Positions 35,984-43,537 of a stretch of DNA of 57,752 nucleotides are shown piece after piece; within the stretch, counting starts at the first letter, position 1, and every line of letters begins with the position of its first letter. A model generated the notes under the pieces. The model ran no database searches, had not been told where the DNA came from, and worked only from the letters and a program-made list of their open reading frames with translations. The stretch is from Calditrichota bacterium (GTDB lineage Bacteria; Electryoneota; AABM5-125-24; Hatepunaeales; Hatepunaeaceae): assembly GCA_018644935.1 (NCBI GenBank), contig JABGPL010000021.1:1-57752 (forward strand), given 5' to 3'. Position numbers and translations under genes: made by a program.

Positions 35984-37023
35984 GCTTCAAATCACGCTTC
36001 GGTCGAAGCGAACTAAACGACGGAATTCTTAGCAGACAGCAGATTATTGTTCTATTGTCGACTTGTCTTCTAGTGTTTTGCATCACAGCTGAGCTTTTCG
36101 CAATAGGACCTACTGGTTGGTACAACACGAAGATAAAAGCTGAATATCAGTTCAGTGATTATGGTGAATATTCATTTCCTGAGGTTGAGTACGGGGATTC
36201 AATACAATTCATTGATCCCTATGTCTTCAGTTTTCCAGAACATCGCTCCCTGGTGAAGATTATTCAGTCGTTCGGTCCTAAAAAGGCACTTGAACTGCGT
36301 TATGAGAACTCTGTTCTTTCCAGTGACAAACAACAGGACAGATACTACTCTCGTTACGATCAGAACATTTCTGATCTGACAACTGTCTATGGTGTTTATC
36401 AGAGCCTTGACCTTTCGTATGATTCTCCTGACTCAATCTCCTCGGTTGGACATATGATGTCTCTCGGGATTAAGCATGACCGGTCGGGTTGGATTAAGGG
36501 CGAAACGAGCTTTAGCTATGACAATAGTAAAGCGCCTTCTGGATTAATCACTGAAACATTCATGCCTATGGTACAGGGCCGATGGTCTATCGATTCGTAT
36601 ACTGCTCTGTCTGCAAGGTGGGATGGTTACTGGGCAGTCAGCGATTCCGGGACGGTTCCTGCGCACGCATTTACAGTTTTTGTGAGCCGATATTTTCCGA
36701 CAGAGACTGCTGTTCACCTATTTTCACGATTCTATCGGAATGAAGATGGTGTTGAATCAATATCACCTGCAGTTGAAGTCGCACAATATGTTTTGTGGAA
36801 TCTTACCGCTCGCATGACCTACAGGTTCTATCGTAATTGGTTCGAGTCAGAAAATGCTCCTCCAACAATTGAAGGCAATTCTCTAACCGCACACAGCATA
36901 AGAACTAACATCGAATACGAGATAATGTCTGATGTTAAAATGCTGATTAAGTACCGATGGTATTCGAGCGACCAAAACATAAAAATGAGCACTTACCTGC
37001 TCGGTTTTGAGTATAATTTATGA
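35968..37023 (+). CDS. DUF3570-like outer-membrane beta-barrel
   Basis: This 351-residue protein starts at an ATG inside the Gly-Cys codons of the preceding gene, so the two are coupled, and its first codons double as the SECIS of that gene. The N-terminal extension is followed by a signal segment (LLSTCLLVFCITAELFAIGP). Then come the paired strand motifs GPTGWY, EYQFSDY, FPEHRS and DRSGWIKG that it shares with the protein at 18132. It ends with the alternating YLLGFEYNL typical of barrels. Position after a DUF4266-like lipoprotein and before a thioredoxin lipoprotein agrees with the gene order known for DUF3570. It is likely an outer-membrane protein; substrate unknown. Because its N-terminus serves two purposes, a start further downstream is possible. 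Confidence 0.78.
   Translation: MSYVIGFKSRFGRSELNDGILSRQQIIVLLSTCLLVFCITAELFAIGPTGWYNTKIKAEYQFSDYGEYSFPEVEYGDSIQFIDPYVFSFPEHRSLVKIIQSFGPKKALELRYENSVLSSDKQQDRYYSRYDQNISDLTTVYGVYQSLDLSYDSPDSISSVGHMMSLGIKHDRSGWIKGETSFSYDNSKAPSGLITETFMPMVQGRWSIDSYTALSARWDGYWAVSDSGTVPAHAFTVFVSRYFPTETAVHLFSRFYRNEDGVESISPAVEVAQYVLWNLTARMTYRFYRNWFESENAPPTIEGNSLTAHSIRTNIEYEIMSDVKMLIKYRWYSSDQNIKMSTYLLGFEYNL
35978..36010 (+). promoter_or_regulatory. Sec codon, TAG stop and SECIS with GGTC loop
   Basis: TGA (35978-35980) and TAG (35981-35983) are followed by perfect stem CGCTTC (35995-36000)/GAAGCG (36005-36010) with loop GGTC, the loop sequence of the E. coli SECIS. The loop begins 21 bases after the TGA. The hairpin lies inside the next gene's coding sequence. 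Confidence 0.82.
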
Positions 37024-38348
37024 TGAAATACAAATTTTTAATATACATACTGCCTCTATTGCTGCTAATGAGCTGCGGTGATTCTCCGACTGATCCACCG
37101 GATACAATCCTTAGCACTGGTTCAATCGAGATTTCGAGCAGTGTGGAGACCAATGCAACAGATGGAGTTGAAGCAGGACTTGGATTAGTTGTTCCCAGTC
37201 AAGGTATCATCCTGGATGGAGAAGATCTTGGTTTTAAACCTAATCCGATTGTTTTAAATGACATAATGTCCGGACCTCACCGTATTGAAACATATTTCAG
37301 CCTTGCAGAAAGGATTGTCGACGGCCCCAGTCAGACGGTTGAGGTAACATACAAAAATACGATGTCTGTACAGATTGTGGTCAATGTCGGCGTAATATCA
37401 ATTCGTAATTTTATCAATATTGATGGTGGTGAACAGGTCGAACCGGAGAGCATTGGTGTTATCCTTGATGGTGATTCACTCGGATTTTTGACGAATCCTG
37501 TTACATTGCATATGATTCCGGAGGGAAGCCATGATATTGCCACTTATGTAAATTATGCAGGTCGTGATTATGTCGGACCGCCAAGGGGTGTTAATGTTAG
37601 CCTCGGTGAAACTTCAGCGATGAACATCGAAATGGTTGCCGGTGGAGTAATAATTGCTACTGCAAGGTACAACGGTCAGGTTGTCTCGGAACTCGGGCTT
37701 AAACTCGACGGTGAAATTAGTGAGATATCCGGAAGCCCAAAGGTAATCACCAATGTTTCATCCGATGATCATGTTCTCGTGGCGTGGGCTATGGACGATA
37801 CCACAAGGCTTGAGGGATGGGATACTGACATTTATGTTGCAACCGGAGAGACTCTGTACGTCCAGATTGACCTTCAGGTTGTATCCCCCTGGGTTGGAAT
37901 GCATGCTCCCGACATATACTGTAGTGACATTGATGGCAATTCCCATTCGCTTTCAGAGAACTGGGGAAAAGTAATTTACGTTTATTACTTCAGCTACACG
38001 TGAGGCACCTGTACCGGGGAGGACATCCCCAACGCACAGTTGAAGTTGTTAGACCAGTTCCCGAATGATGAGATTGAAGTTTGGGTTCTTAATATGGATG
38101 CCGGAAAAGAGTGGCTTGAACAATATCGAGCTGATCCCAATCAACACCACATTTCAGAAAACCTTGATATGCCGATCATGTACGATGCTGACTCTGCATT
38201 TGAGAGCCATCAGGTTGGATGGCAATGGAATAGTTATCCTCCCTGTTATTTGATTATCGATCAGAATGGGATTGTTGTTAGTAGACAAAACTACATAAAT
38301 GTCGATACTGCCGCTGAAGTAATAGGTGGATTGTTGAGTGGGGATTAA
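37020..38348 (+). CDS. PEGA-thioredoxin lipoprotein, candidate selenoprotein (U-G-T-C)
   Basis: The ATG overlaps the barrel's stop (ATGA). A lipobox (LPLLLLMSCGDS) is followed by three PEGA-like repeats (IILDGEDLGFKPNPI, VILDGDSLGFLTNPV, GLKLDGEISEISGSP). A TlpA/thioredoxin-like domain follows from about residue 310. Before the active site it reads VIYVYYFSYT; TGA at 38001-38003 (codon 328) then gives U-G-T-C. After it come EVWVLNMDAGKEWL, MPIMYDADSAF and the cis-Pro-like SYPPCYLIID. The 442-residue protein parallels that at 17092 but has more PEGA repeats. It is probably a periplasm-facing selenol-thiol exchanger. Without read-through the fold would be cut before its active-site helix. Confidence 0.9.
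38001..38030 (+). promoter_or_regulatory. Sec codon and SECIS-like hairpin
   Basis: TGA at 38001-38003 is followed by stem GGGGA (38016-38020)/TCCCC (38026-38030) with loop GGACA, which starts 18 bases after the TGA. Confidence 0.7.
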
Positions 38349-38357
38349 GTTAAACGC

Positions 38358-38371
38358 AGGCGAGGACGCCT
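38358..38371. repeat. Small intergenic hairpin with AGGA loop
   Basis: AGGCG-AGGA-CGCCT lies 9 bases after the stop of the PEGA-thioredoxin gene. It matches the other hairpins of this window that share an AGGG or AGGA apex. Confidence 0.5.
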
Positions 38372-38410
38372 ACGCTACCAAAATTAATTCTAAACCAAAA
38401 ACGAAACAAA

Positions 38411-38959
38411 ATGCGATTAACAATAATTCTGGCATTAGTTTTAATGCTGACTACAAGTGTGATGGCGGATATTGAGCCCGGAACGCCTGTACCTGACTTA
38501 ACCTTGATTTCCCCGGAGGGTGAAAAAGTACAACTCCAAGATATGCTTGGGAGTGTTACTATATTGCACCTCTGGAAATGCAATTGACTGCAATGCCGTG
38601 CGGAGATTCCGCACCTGAAGAAAATTATGCCCGATTATGCTGATAAATCTGTCAAGTTTGTCTCCGTCAATACACGAGATCCAAAGGGTCAGGTTAAAGC
38701 AGAAATCAAGCGGTACAAAATAAATTATCCGGTTCATCTTGGTCGTGGGCAGAAAATCACTGAAAAATTTAAAGTGATGAAACTTCCTCGTCTAATCCTG
38801 ATAAAGTCAGACGGGACTATTTACAAAGATGTAATGTTTATGAAAGCTAAGGAGTTGAAAGCCGAAATTGATATGCTTCTAGCTGAAGTTCCCGTTCCAT
38901 CTGAAGAGACTCCCGACGTCCCTGAATCCGATAATGCGTCGGAAGAAATGAAGAAATAA
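38411..38959 (+). CDS. TlpA/peroxiredoxin-like exported protein, candidate selenoprotein (C-N-U-L-Q-C)
   Basis: A signal peptide (MRLTIILALVLMLTTSVMA) precedes a TlpA-type domain: EPGTPVPDLTLISPEGEKV, then ILHLWKCN, then TGA at 38585-38587 (codon 59), then LQCRAEIPHLKKI. With Sec the active site reads CNULQC: U-X-X-C with an extra Cys two residues before. The rest (VKFVSVNTRD, the cis-Pro region MKLPRLILIKSDG) is a complete thioredoxin fold, followed by an acidic tail rich in Pro and Glu. Total 182 residues. No good ribosome site precedes the ATG, so the start rests on the signal peptide. The gene probably hands electrons between the membrane oxidoreductase downstream and the lipoproteins upstream. 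Confidence 0.9.
38585..38614 (+). promoter_or_regulatory. Sec codon and SECIS-like hairpin
   Basis: TGA at 38585-38587 is followed by perfect stem GTGCGG (38598-38603)/CCGCAC (38609-38614) with loop AGATT, starting 17 bases after the TGA. It resembles the AGATG-loop hairpin at 20015. Confidence 0.8.
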
Positions 38960-38970
38960 AGGAGTAAGGG

Positions 38971-39165
38971 ATTAACATTAAAAAACTAATCCTCTTCGTC
39001 GTGTGGAGTATCATAATCATAGGTTCTCTGGTTTATGGTATTGTCCTCGGTGATCCACAGGGAATGCGCATCGAGGCGTCTACCCTTTGACTGGCTTGTA
39101 TCGGGGTCGGATGATCTCAAGATTACAAGTTTTTATGGAAAAAGAATTGTGAGTTCGCATCTTAG
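38971..39165 (+). CDS. 64-codon membrane protein with two in-frame TGA (candidate double selenoprotein)
   Basis: AAGGAG at 38958-38963 is followed by ATT AAC ATT, then KKLILFVVWSIIIIGSLVYG, a membrane helix. The exposed part continues IEASTL, TGA (39088-39090), LACIGVG, TGA (39112-39114), SQDYKFLW, and ends at TAG. If both TGA are Sec the motif is U-L-A-C-I-G-V-G-U, a three-selenol/thiol cluster just outside the membrane. No ATG or GTG precedes the helix, so the start would be ATT at 38971 or 38977; this is rare and adds doubt. A stem (CTTGTA 39095-39100 with TACAAG 39124-39129) could serve as SECIS for the first TGA. The gene lies between a TlpA-like selenoprotein and a membrane oxidoreductase, both redox genes. 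A decayed gene is the main alternative. Confidence 0.5.
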
Positions 39166-39279
39166 AGTGTTGGACACAGTTCTCATACATCCGCACTTGA
39201 CGGATAAGTCTTGTTTTCCCTTTTACGGGATTGGAAGGCAGTACAATCTGGAACAAGTTTGAATAAAGATAACCAAAGT

Positions 39280-41610
39280 ATGCTTGCCCCATGCATAAAT
39301 GGCTGCCCTCAGGGCACAGATATTTGTGCAATTTTAGCAAAGCTTTCCCATTCAGAAAAACCGGGTCAATCGAAAGAAAGATCTTTCGAGGAAGCCTGGG
39401 AAATTCTGACTAACACAAACCCTTTGCCTGCCATTTGCGGAAGAGTCTGTCCGCATAATTGCGAAAGCGCCTGTAATCGCAATGAAAAGGACGCCGCTGT
39501 AGCTTTCAACAATATTGAACGTTTTCTTGGTGATTATGGGATTGAACACGATCTCAAGTATACGCGATTACCAAATCCCGATCGACCGGAAAAAGTAGCG
39601 ATTATCGGAGCAGGTCCTGCTGGATTATCGTGTGCATATCAATTGGTTCGCAGGGGATATTCAGCGACTATCTTTGAGGCACTTCCGAAAGCGGGAGGTA
39701 TGCTCAGGTATGGCATTCCCGATTACAGGTTGCCACGTGATGTGATTGATGCTGAAGTCGCAAAGATAGTTGATCTTGGTGTAGAACTCCGCACAGGTGT
39801 AGAGGTTGGGAAAGATATTTCTTATGAGGAGATAGAATCTGAATTTAATTCAGTATTTATCGGCATAGGAGCTCATAAAGGCGCAAAGCTATACTGCCCC
39901 GGAGAAGAGACTGCTGGAGTTTATTCGGGTGCTGAGTTCCTGAGATTGATCAACAGCGGTGAATCGGTTGATGTTGGTGAGAATGTTGTTGTCGTAGGTG
40001 GTGGAGATACTGCTATTGATGCGGCGAGAGTTTCGAGACGACTCGGGGCAAATGTAACAATTCTCTATAGACGCACCAGATCTGAAATGCCAGCATATGC
40101 AGATGAAATTGTTGGAGGAGAAGAAGAGGGCGTTAAATTACATTTTCTCGCTGCGCCAATTGAAATTAAATCCGAAAATGGTCACGCGACCACAGTAATT
40201 TGTCAGCGGATGGAACTTGGAGAACCGGACAGATCAGGCAGACGCAGACCAATTCCGATAGATGGAGACACTTTCACACTGCCAGTCAGCAGTGTTATAG
40301 CTGCGATATCTCAGGCTCCCAGCTGGGGAAAAATTGATCAGTTTCAGAATCGCAAGGGTTGGATCGATGCGGATATGTGGGGTAGTACGCGTTTCGATAA
40401 TGTATATACCGGTGGTGACGACACCGGGCTGGGGTTGGTTACATCAGCGATAGCGGATGGACGGCGTGCCGCGGATGCTATTCACGCACGTTTAACGAAA
40501 TCCGAACTTCCTGTTGAAACAGAGCCAAATCTTATCCTTCCTGATAGATTAAATTTGCAGGTTGTTAAATCTACTCCACGACACGATCCAGTTGATGTCG
40601 GTGTTGAAAAGAGACTGCAATACACCTCAATCGAAATCAGACCAAGCCTGACTGCTGATGACGTAATCGCAGAATCGCAGCGCTGTATTAACTGCGGTCA
40701 CAGCTATATAAAGCCGAAAAGTAATCCTCTCCATTTCTTCCGTCGTTTCACACAACTTGGAATCGGAACGATACTGTTAAACAGTTACTTCGCGGTTGGT
40801 ACGACCAAACAGATTTACGGTGGTCAATTCCGCATGGTCTGCGTTCCTGGACTAAATTGCCACGCTTGTCCAACGGCGACAATGGGTTGCCCGATTGGGA
40901 TGCTTCAGTATTTCGCAGCCAATCACCGTTTCCCGTGGTTCTTGATCGGATTTGTCGGGATTATTGGTTTGTTGTCCGGGAGATTTACATGTGGCTGGCT
41001 GTGCCCGTGGGGATTCTTTCAGGACATAACGAACTTCTTCAAAAGGATAACGGTCCCTATCCCAAGAATCCTTGGATACGGCAAATACGTCGCACTTGTT
41101 CTATTGTGTATAGTCCTGCCATATATCACCTATGAGCATTGGTTTAGTGCGTTGTGTCCATGTGGAGCATTAATTGCCGGAATTCCCTGGGCTGTGTGGA
41201 ATCCGATAGATCCGGTGTTTGATGGACCAGTAATAGCTGCCGATGGAATAGGAATGATGTTCTGGATTAAGATGTGGATACTGGGAGTGTGTCTTGCGTT
41301 ATTCATGTTTATCAAGCGACCATTTTGCCGTACGGTATGCCCGTTGGGTGGTTTATACGCATTCTTTAACAGAATTTCACTCGTGTCGCTAAAGGTAAAA
41401 CCGGAATGTTCAGATTGCGGTCAATGCCGAGAATTGTGCCCTGTGGATATCGAACCGCAGAATGAAATAAACTCCGAGCCGTGCATCAAGTGTCTGGAAT
41501 GCACACAATGTGAACACATCAATTTCGATGTGAACTGGCCGGGGAAACCGAGCAACGGTTTCAAAAAGATTCCGGTTCAGGTGAAAACGGAAGTGAAAGC
41601 AACGGTTTGA
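39280..41610 (+). CDS. FAD/NAD(P) oxidoreductase (GltD-like) fused to a NapH-like membrane iron-sulfur module
   Basis: I start at ATG 39280 (MLAPCINGCPQGTDI); TTG at 39259 is possible. The N-terminal 4Fe-4S part (CINGCPQ, ICGRVCPHNCESAC) leads into a GltD-like flavoprotein with FAD motif IIGAGPAGLSCAYQL and NAD(P) motif VVVGGGDTAIDAARV. From about residue 465 it becomes a NapH/CcoG-like membrane protein: CHACP, FTCGWLCPWGFF, CPCGAL and RTVCPLGG loops between four or five helices, then two ferredoxin clusters (CSDCGQCRELCP, CIKCLECTQC). Such fusions can move electrons from NAD(P)H across the membrane. It closes the run of candidate selenoproteins and is the natural electron donor for them, which is an inference from gene order. 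Total about 776 residues. Confidence 0.88.
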   Translation: MLAPCINGCPQGTDICAILAKLSHSEKPGQSKERSFEEAWEILTNTNPLPAICGRVCPHNCESACNRNEKDAAVAFNNIERFLGDYGIEHDLKYTRLPNPDRPEKVAIIGAGPAGLSCAYQLVRRGYSATIFEALPKAGGMLRYGIPDYRLPRDVIDAEVAKIVDLGVELRTGVEVGKDISYEEIESEFNSVFIGIGAHKGAKLYCPGEETAGVYSGAEFLRLINSGESVDVGENVVVVGGGDTAIDAARVSRRLGANVTILYRRTRSEMPAYADEIVGGEEEGVKLHFLAAPIEIKSENGHATTVICQRMELGEPDRSGRRRPIPIDGDTFTLPVSSVIAAISQAPSWGKIDQFQNRKGWIDADMWGSTRFDNVYTGGDDTGLGLVTSAIADGRRAADAIHARLTKSELPVETEPNLILPDRLNLQVVKSTPRHDPVDVGVEKRLQYTSIEIRPSLTADDVIAESQRCINCGHSYIKPKSNPLHFFRRFTQLGIGTILLNSYFAVGTTKQIYGGQFRMVCVPGLNCHACPTATMGCPIGMLQYFAANHRFPWFLIGFVGIIGLLSGRFTCGWLCPWGFFQDITNFFKRITVPIPRILGYGKYVALVLLCIVLPYITYEHWFSALCPCGALIAGIPWAVWNPIDPVFDGPVIAADGIGMMFWIKMWILGVCLALFMFIKRPFCRTVCPLGGLYAFFNRISLVSLKVKPECSDCGQCRELCPVDIEPQNEINSEPCIKCLECTQCEHINFDVNWPGKPSNGFKKIPVQVKTEVKATV

Positions 41611-41618
41611 TTTGCTGG

Positions 41619-41677
41619 CGTAGGGGCTGAATATTTTCAGCCCATGATATAGGGTCGAAAACATTCAACCCCTACGA
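41619..41677. repeat. Intergenic inverted repeat, copy 1
   Basis: GGGCTGAA-TATT-TTCAGCCC (41624-41643) is a perfect hairpin. It sits inside a larger inverted repeat, CGTAGGGGCTGAAT at 41619-41632 with ATTCAACCCCTACG at 41664-41677. Confidence 0.8.
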
Positions 41678-41701
41678 TTCGTAAAGAAACAATTTCTAAA
41701 G

Positions 41702-41726
41702 AAGGGACACTTACACAGTGTCCCTT
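41702..41726 (+). terminator. Hairpin between oxidoreductase and selA
   Basis: AAGGGACACT at 41702-41711 pairs with AGTGTCCCTT at 41717-41726, a perfect 10-bp stem with loop TACAC. CCTTGCTTTAAAT follows, so termination is plausible though the T-tract is broken. Confidence 0.6.
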
Positions 41727-41764
41727 CCTTGCTTTAAATAGTTGGACTTGATACATTGGCTTCT

Positions 41765-41839
41765 GTAGGGGTTGAATATCTTCAGTCCCGATGATATCGT
41801 TAAGACCGTAATAGGGCTGAAAATATTCAGCCCCTACAT
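41765..41839. repeat. Intergenic inverted repeat, copy 2
   Basis: TGTAGGGGTTGAAT near 41765 faces ATTCAGCCCCTACA ending near 41839. It is the same element as 41619-41677 with a longer centre. It lies in the selA leader. Confidence 0.8.
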
Positions 41840-41867
41840 CCTGTCCAAACCAAACAAAAGACGCATC

Positions 41868-43310
41868 ATGCTTGAAGACAAAAAAAAGAAAAAGAACCCC
41901 GGTCAGAAATTGCTTGCCAGTTTGCCGTCCATGACAGTGCTGCTGCAAAATGACGAAGTTGTGAATCTGATTGCCGAGTACCCCGAACGTTACGTGCAAA
42001 AATGCCTCCGCGAGATCCTTGATGACACCCGGCAGAAGATATTGAAAGGAAAAATCACCGATGCCGAACAAACGCCGGATATCTCGGATGTTATCTCCCT
42101 CGCGCGAAAAAGAGTGAAAGCCGGGTTAGGCAATAAGATTATGCGGGTGATTAACGGTGCAGGGGTGATCCTTCATACCGGTCTGGGCAGGGCTGCCCTT
42201 TCGGATTCGGCATTGGATGCGCTGACCGAAGCTTCGACACGCTACAGCCTCCTGGCAACAGACAGAGATTCGGGCAAGCGAGGTGACAGGTTTTCCCATA
42301 CGGATGAACTGCTCTGTGAGTTGACAGGTGCTGAGGCATCTCTCGTTGTCAACAATAACTCAGCTGCAGTGATGCTTGCGCTTAACACTTTCGGTGCAGG
42401 CAAGGAGTCCATTGTATCCCGTGGGGAATTGGTTGAGATCGGTGGTGCTTTCAGAATCCCTGACGTAATGGAAAGATCCGGGACGATCATGGTTGAGGTT
42501 GGAACGACCAACAAAACCCATTTGCGAGATTATCGTAATGCCATTACTGAAGAGACTTCACTGCTGTTAAAAGTTCACACATCGAACTACCGCATTGAAG
42601 GATTCCACGGTGAGGTTGGTGAAGCCGAAATGTCAGCACTTGCCAGAGAGAAGAACCTGATTACGGTTATGGATCTTGGCAGTGGCGCGATGGTCGATAT
42701 CCGTCGTTGGGGTGTAGCACACGAGCCGACTGTCCCGCAAGCTGTGAAAGATGGCATGGACATTATTACCTTTTCCGGTGACAAGATGCTGGGAGGTCCG
42801 CAATGTGGGATTCTAATTGGCAAAAAAGAACTCATTGCACAGATGAAAGTCAATCCCTTGATGCGAGCTTTCCGGTGCGGTAAACTGACATTGTCGGCAC
42901 TTAACGGGACACTACGCCTATTCCTGAATCCAGATACACTGCCTCAGACGCACCCTGTCTACGAGATGATAGGAACTCCAATGGATGTCATTAAGCTCAG
43001 GGCACAACGACTGGCGAGACGACTGCGAGCCATCGAAGGCTTCAAAGAAGCAATCGATATTTCAATTGGTACAGGACTTACAGAAATGGGATCCGGTTCA
43101 CTGCCAGCCAGAGGAATTGCAACACATGTAGTAGCTATGACCCCCAAAGCATGCAGTGCCGAAAACCTCTCAACGGCATTGCGTCAGGCGACACCTCCAC
43201 TGTTCACAAGGATAGAGGAGGAGCAAGTGAAGATTGATGCGCGGACGATCACGGATAAGGAAGTGGTTTGGATTGGTGAGGTGATGAGGGAGGTTTTGGG
43301 GAGGATATAG
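41868..43310 (+). CDS. selA: L-seryl-tRNA(Sec) selenium transferase SelA
   Basis: SelA converts Ser-tRNA(Sec) to Sec-tRNA(Sec) using selenophosphate. I start at ATG 41868, since the longer frame from 41772 runs through the repeat. The 480-residue protein, normal for the family, has the SelA hallmarks VINGAGVILHTGLGRAALS, the seryl-tRNA region DRDSGKRGDRF, and NNNSAAVMLAL. The PLP-binding site with its lysine is FSGDKMLGGPQCGI, followed by the C-terminal RGIATHVVAM region. No clear ribosome site precedes the ATG. It stands apart from selB and selD by about 9 kb of candidate selenoprotein genes, so the Sec machinery brackets them. Confidence 0.97.
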   Translation: MLEDKKKKKNPGQKLLASLPSMTVLLQNDEVVNLIAEYPERYVQKCLREILDDTRQKILKGKITDAEQTPDISDVISLARKRVKAGLGNKIMRVINGAGVILHTGLGRAALSDSALDALTEASTRYSLLATDRDSGKRGDRFSHTDELLCELTGAEASLVVNNNSAAVMLALNTFGAGKESIVSRGELVEIGGAFRIPDVMERSGTIMVEVGTTNKTHLRDYRNAITEETSLLLKVHTSNYRIEGFHGEVGEAEMSALAREKNLITVMDLGSGAMVDIRRWGVAHEPTVPQAVKDGMDIITFSGDKMLGGPQCGILIGKKELIAQMKVNPLMRAFRCGKLTLSALNGTLRLFLNPDTLPQTHPVYEMIGTPMDVIKLRAQRLARRLRAIEGFKEAIDISIGTGLTEMGSGSLPARGIATHVVAMTPKACSAENLSTALRQATPPLFTRIEEEQVKIDARTITDKEVVWIGEVMREVLGRI

Positions 43311-43373
43311 ATTGATTGTCATTCCCGCGCAGACGGGCAAACTGTTTCACTTGTGAAGTGCATCCAGAGGTAG

Positions 43374-43392
43374 GGCGGGATCTTATCCCGCC
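43374..43392. repeat. Perfect intergenic hairpin
   Basis: GGCGGGAT-CTT-ATCCCGCC lies about 65 bases past the selA stop. There is no strong T-tract (GAATTTATTTT follows), so it may be a terminator or a dispersed palindrome. Confidence 0.55.
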
Positions 43393-43537
43393 GAATTTAT
43401 TTTATGAGCAACCCAAAAGAAACAAAATTCGTCATTGCATCGAGAATTGCGACTGCGATAATCACGTGATCGGAAAAGCGTACCGGATACTCCTGAACCC
43501 AACGGTTTGACATTATAATTTATCGAGTAAGGTAACT

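Noticed and set aside
17092-39165. Reassignment of TGA to an amino acid genome-wide
   Set aside because: Ordinary genes here end in TGA (arsR-type regulator, both barrels, the FAD/NapH protein), and the read-through TGAs lie only next to Cys or thioredoxin motifs with hairpins. SelA, SelB and SelD are present.
39035-39262. 75-codon frame overlapping the double-TGA mini-gene
   Set aside because: It has no ribosome site, no signal or domain, and its composition is unlike the neighbours; the other frame carries a membrane helix and Cys motif after a good AAGGAG.
43316-43510. 64-codon frame after selA
   Set aside because: It runs through a perfect intergenic hairpin and has no recognisable domain or start signal.
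29293-43537. tRNA-Sec gene (selC) near the sel genes
   Set aside because: I searched the gaps by eye for the long-variable-arm tRNA with a TTCA anticodon loop and a GGTTCGA-like T arm and found none. It is presumably elsewhere in the genome.
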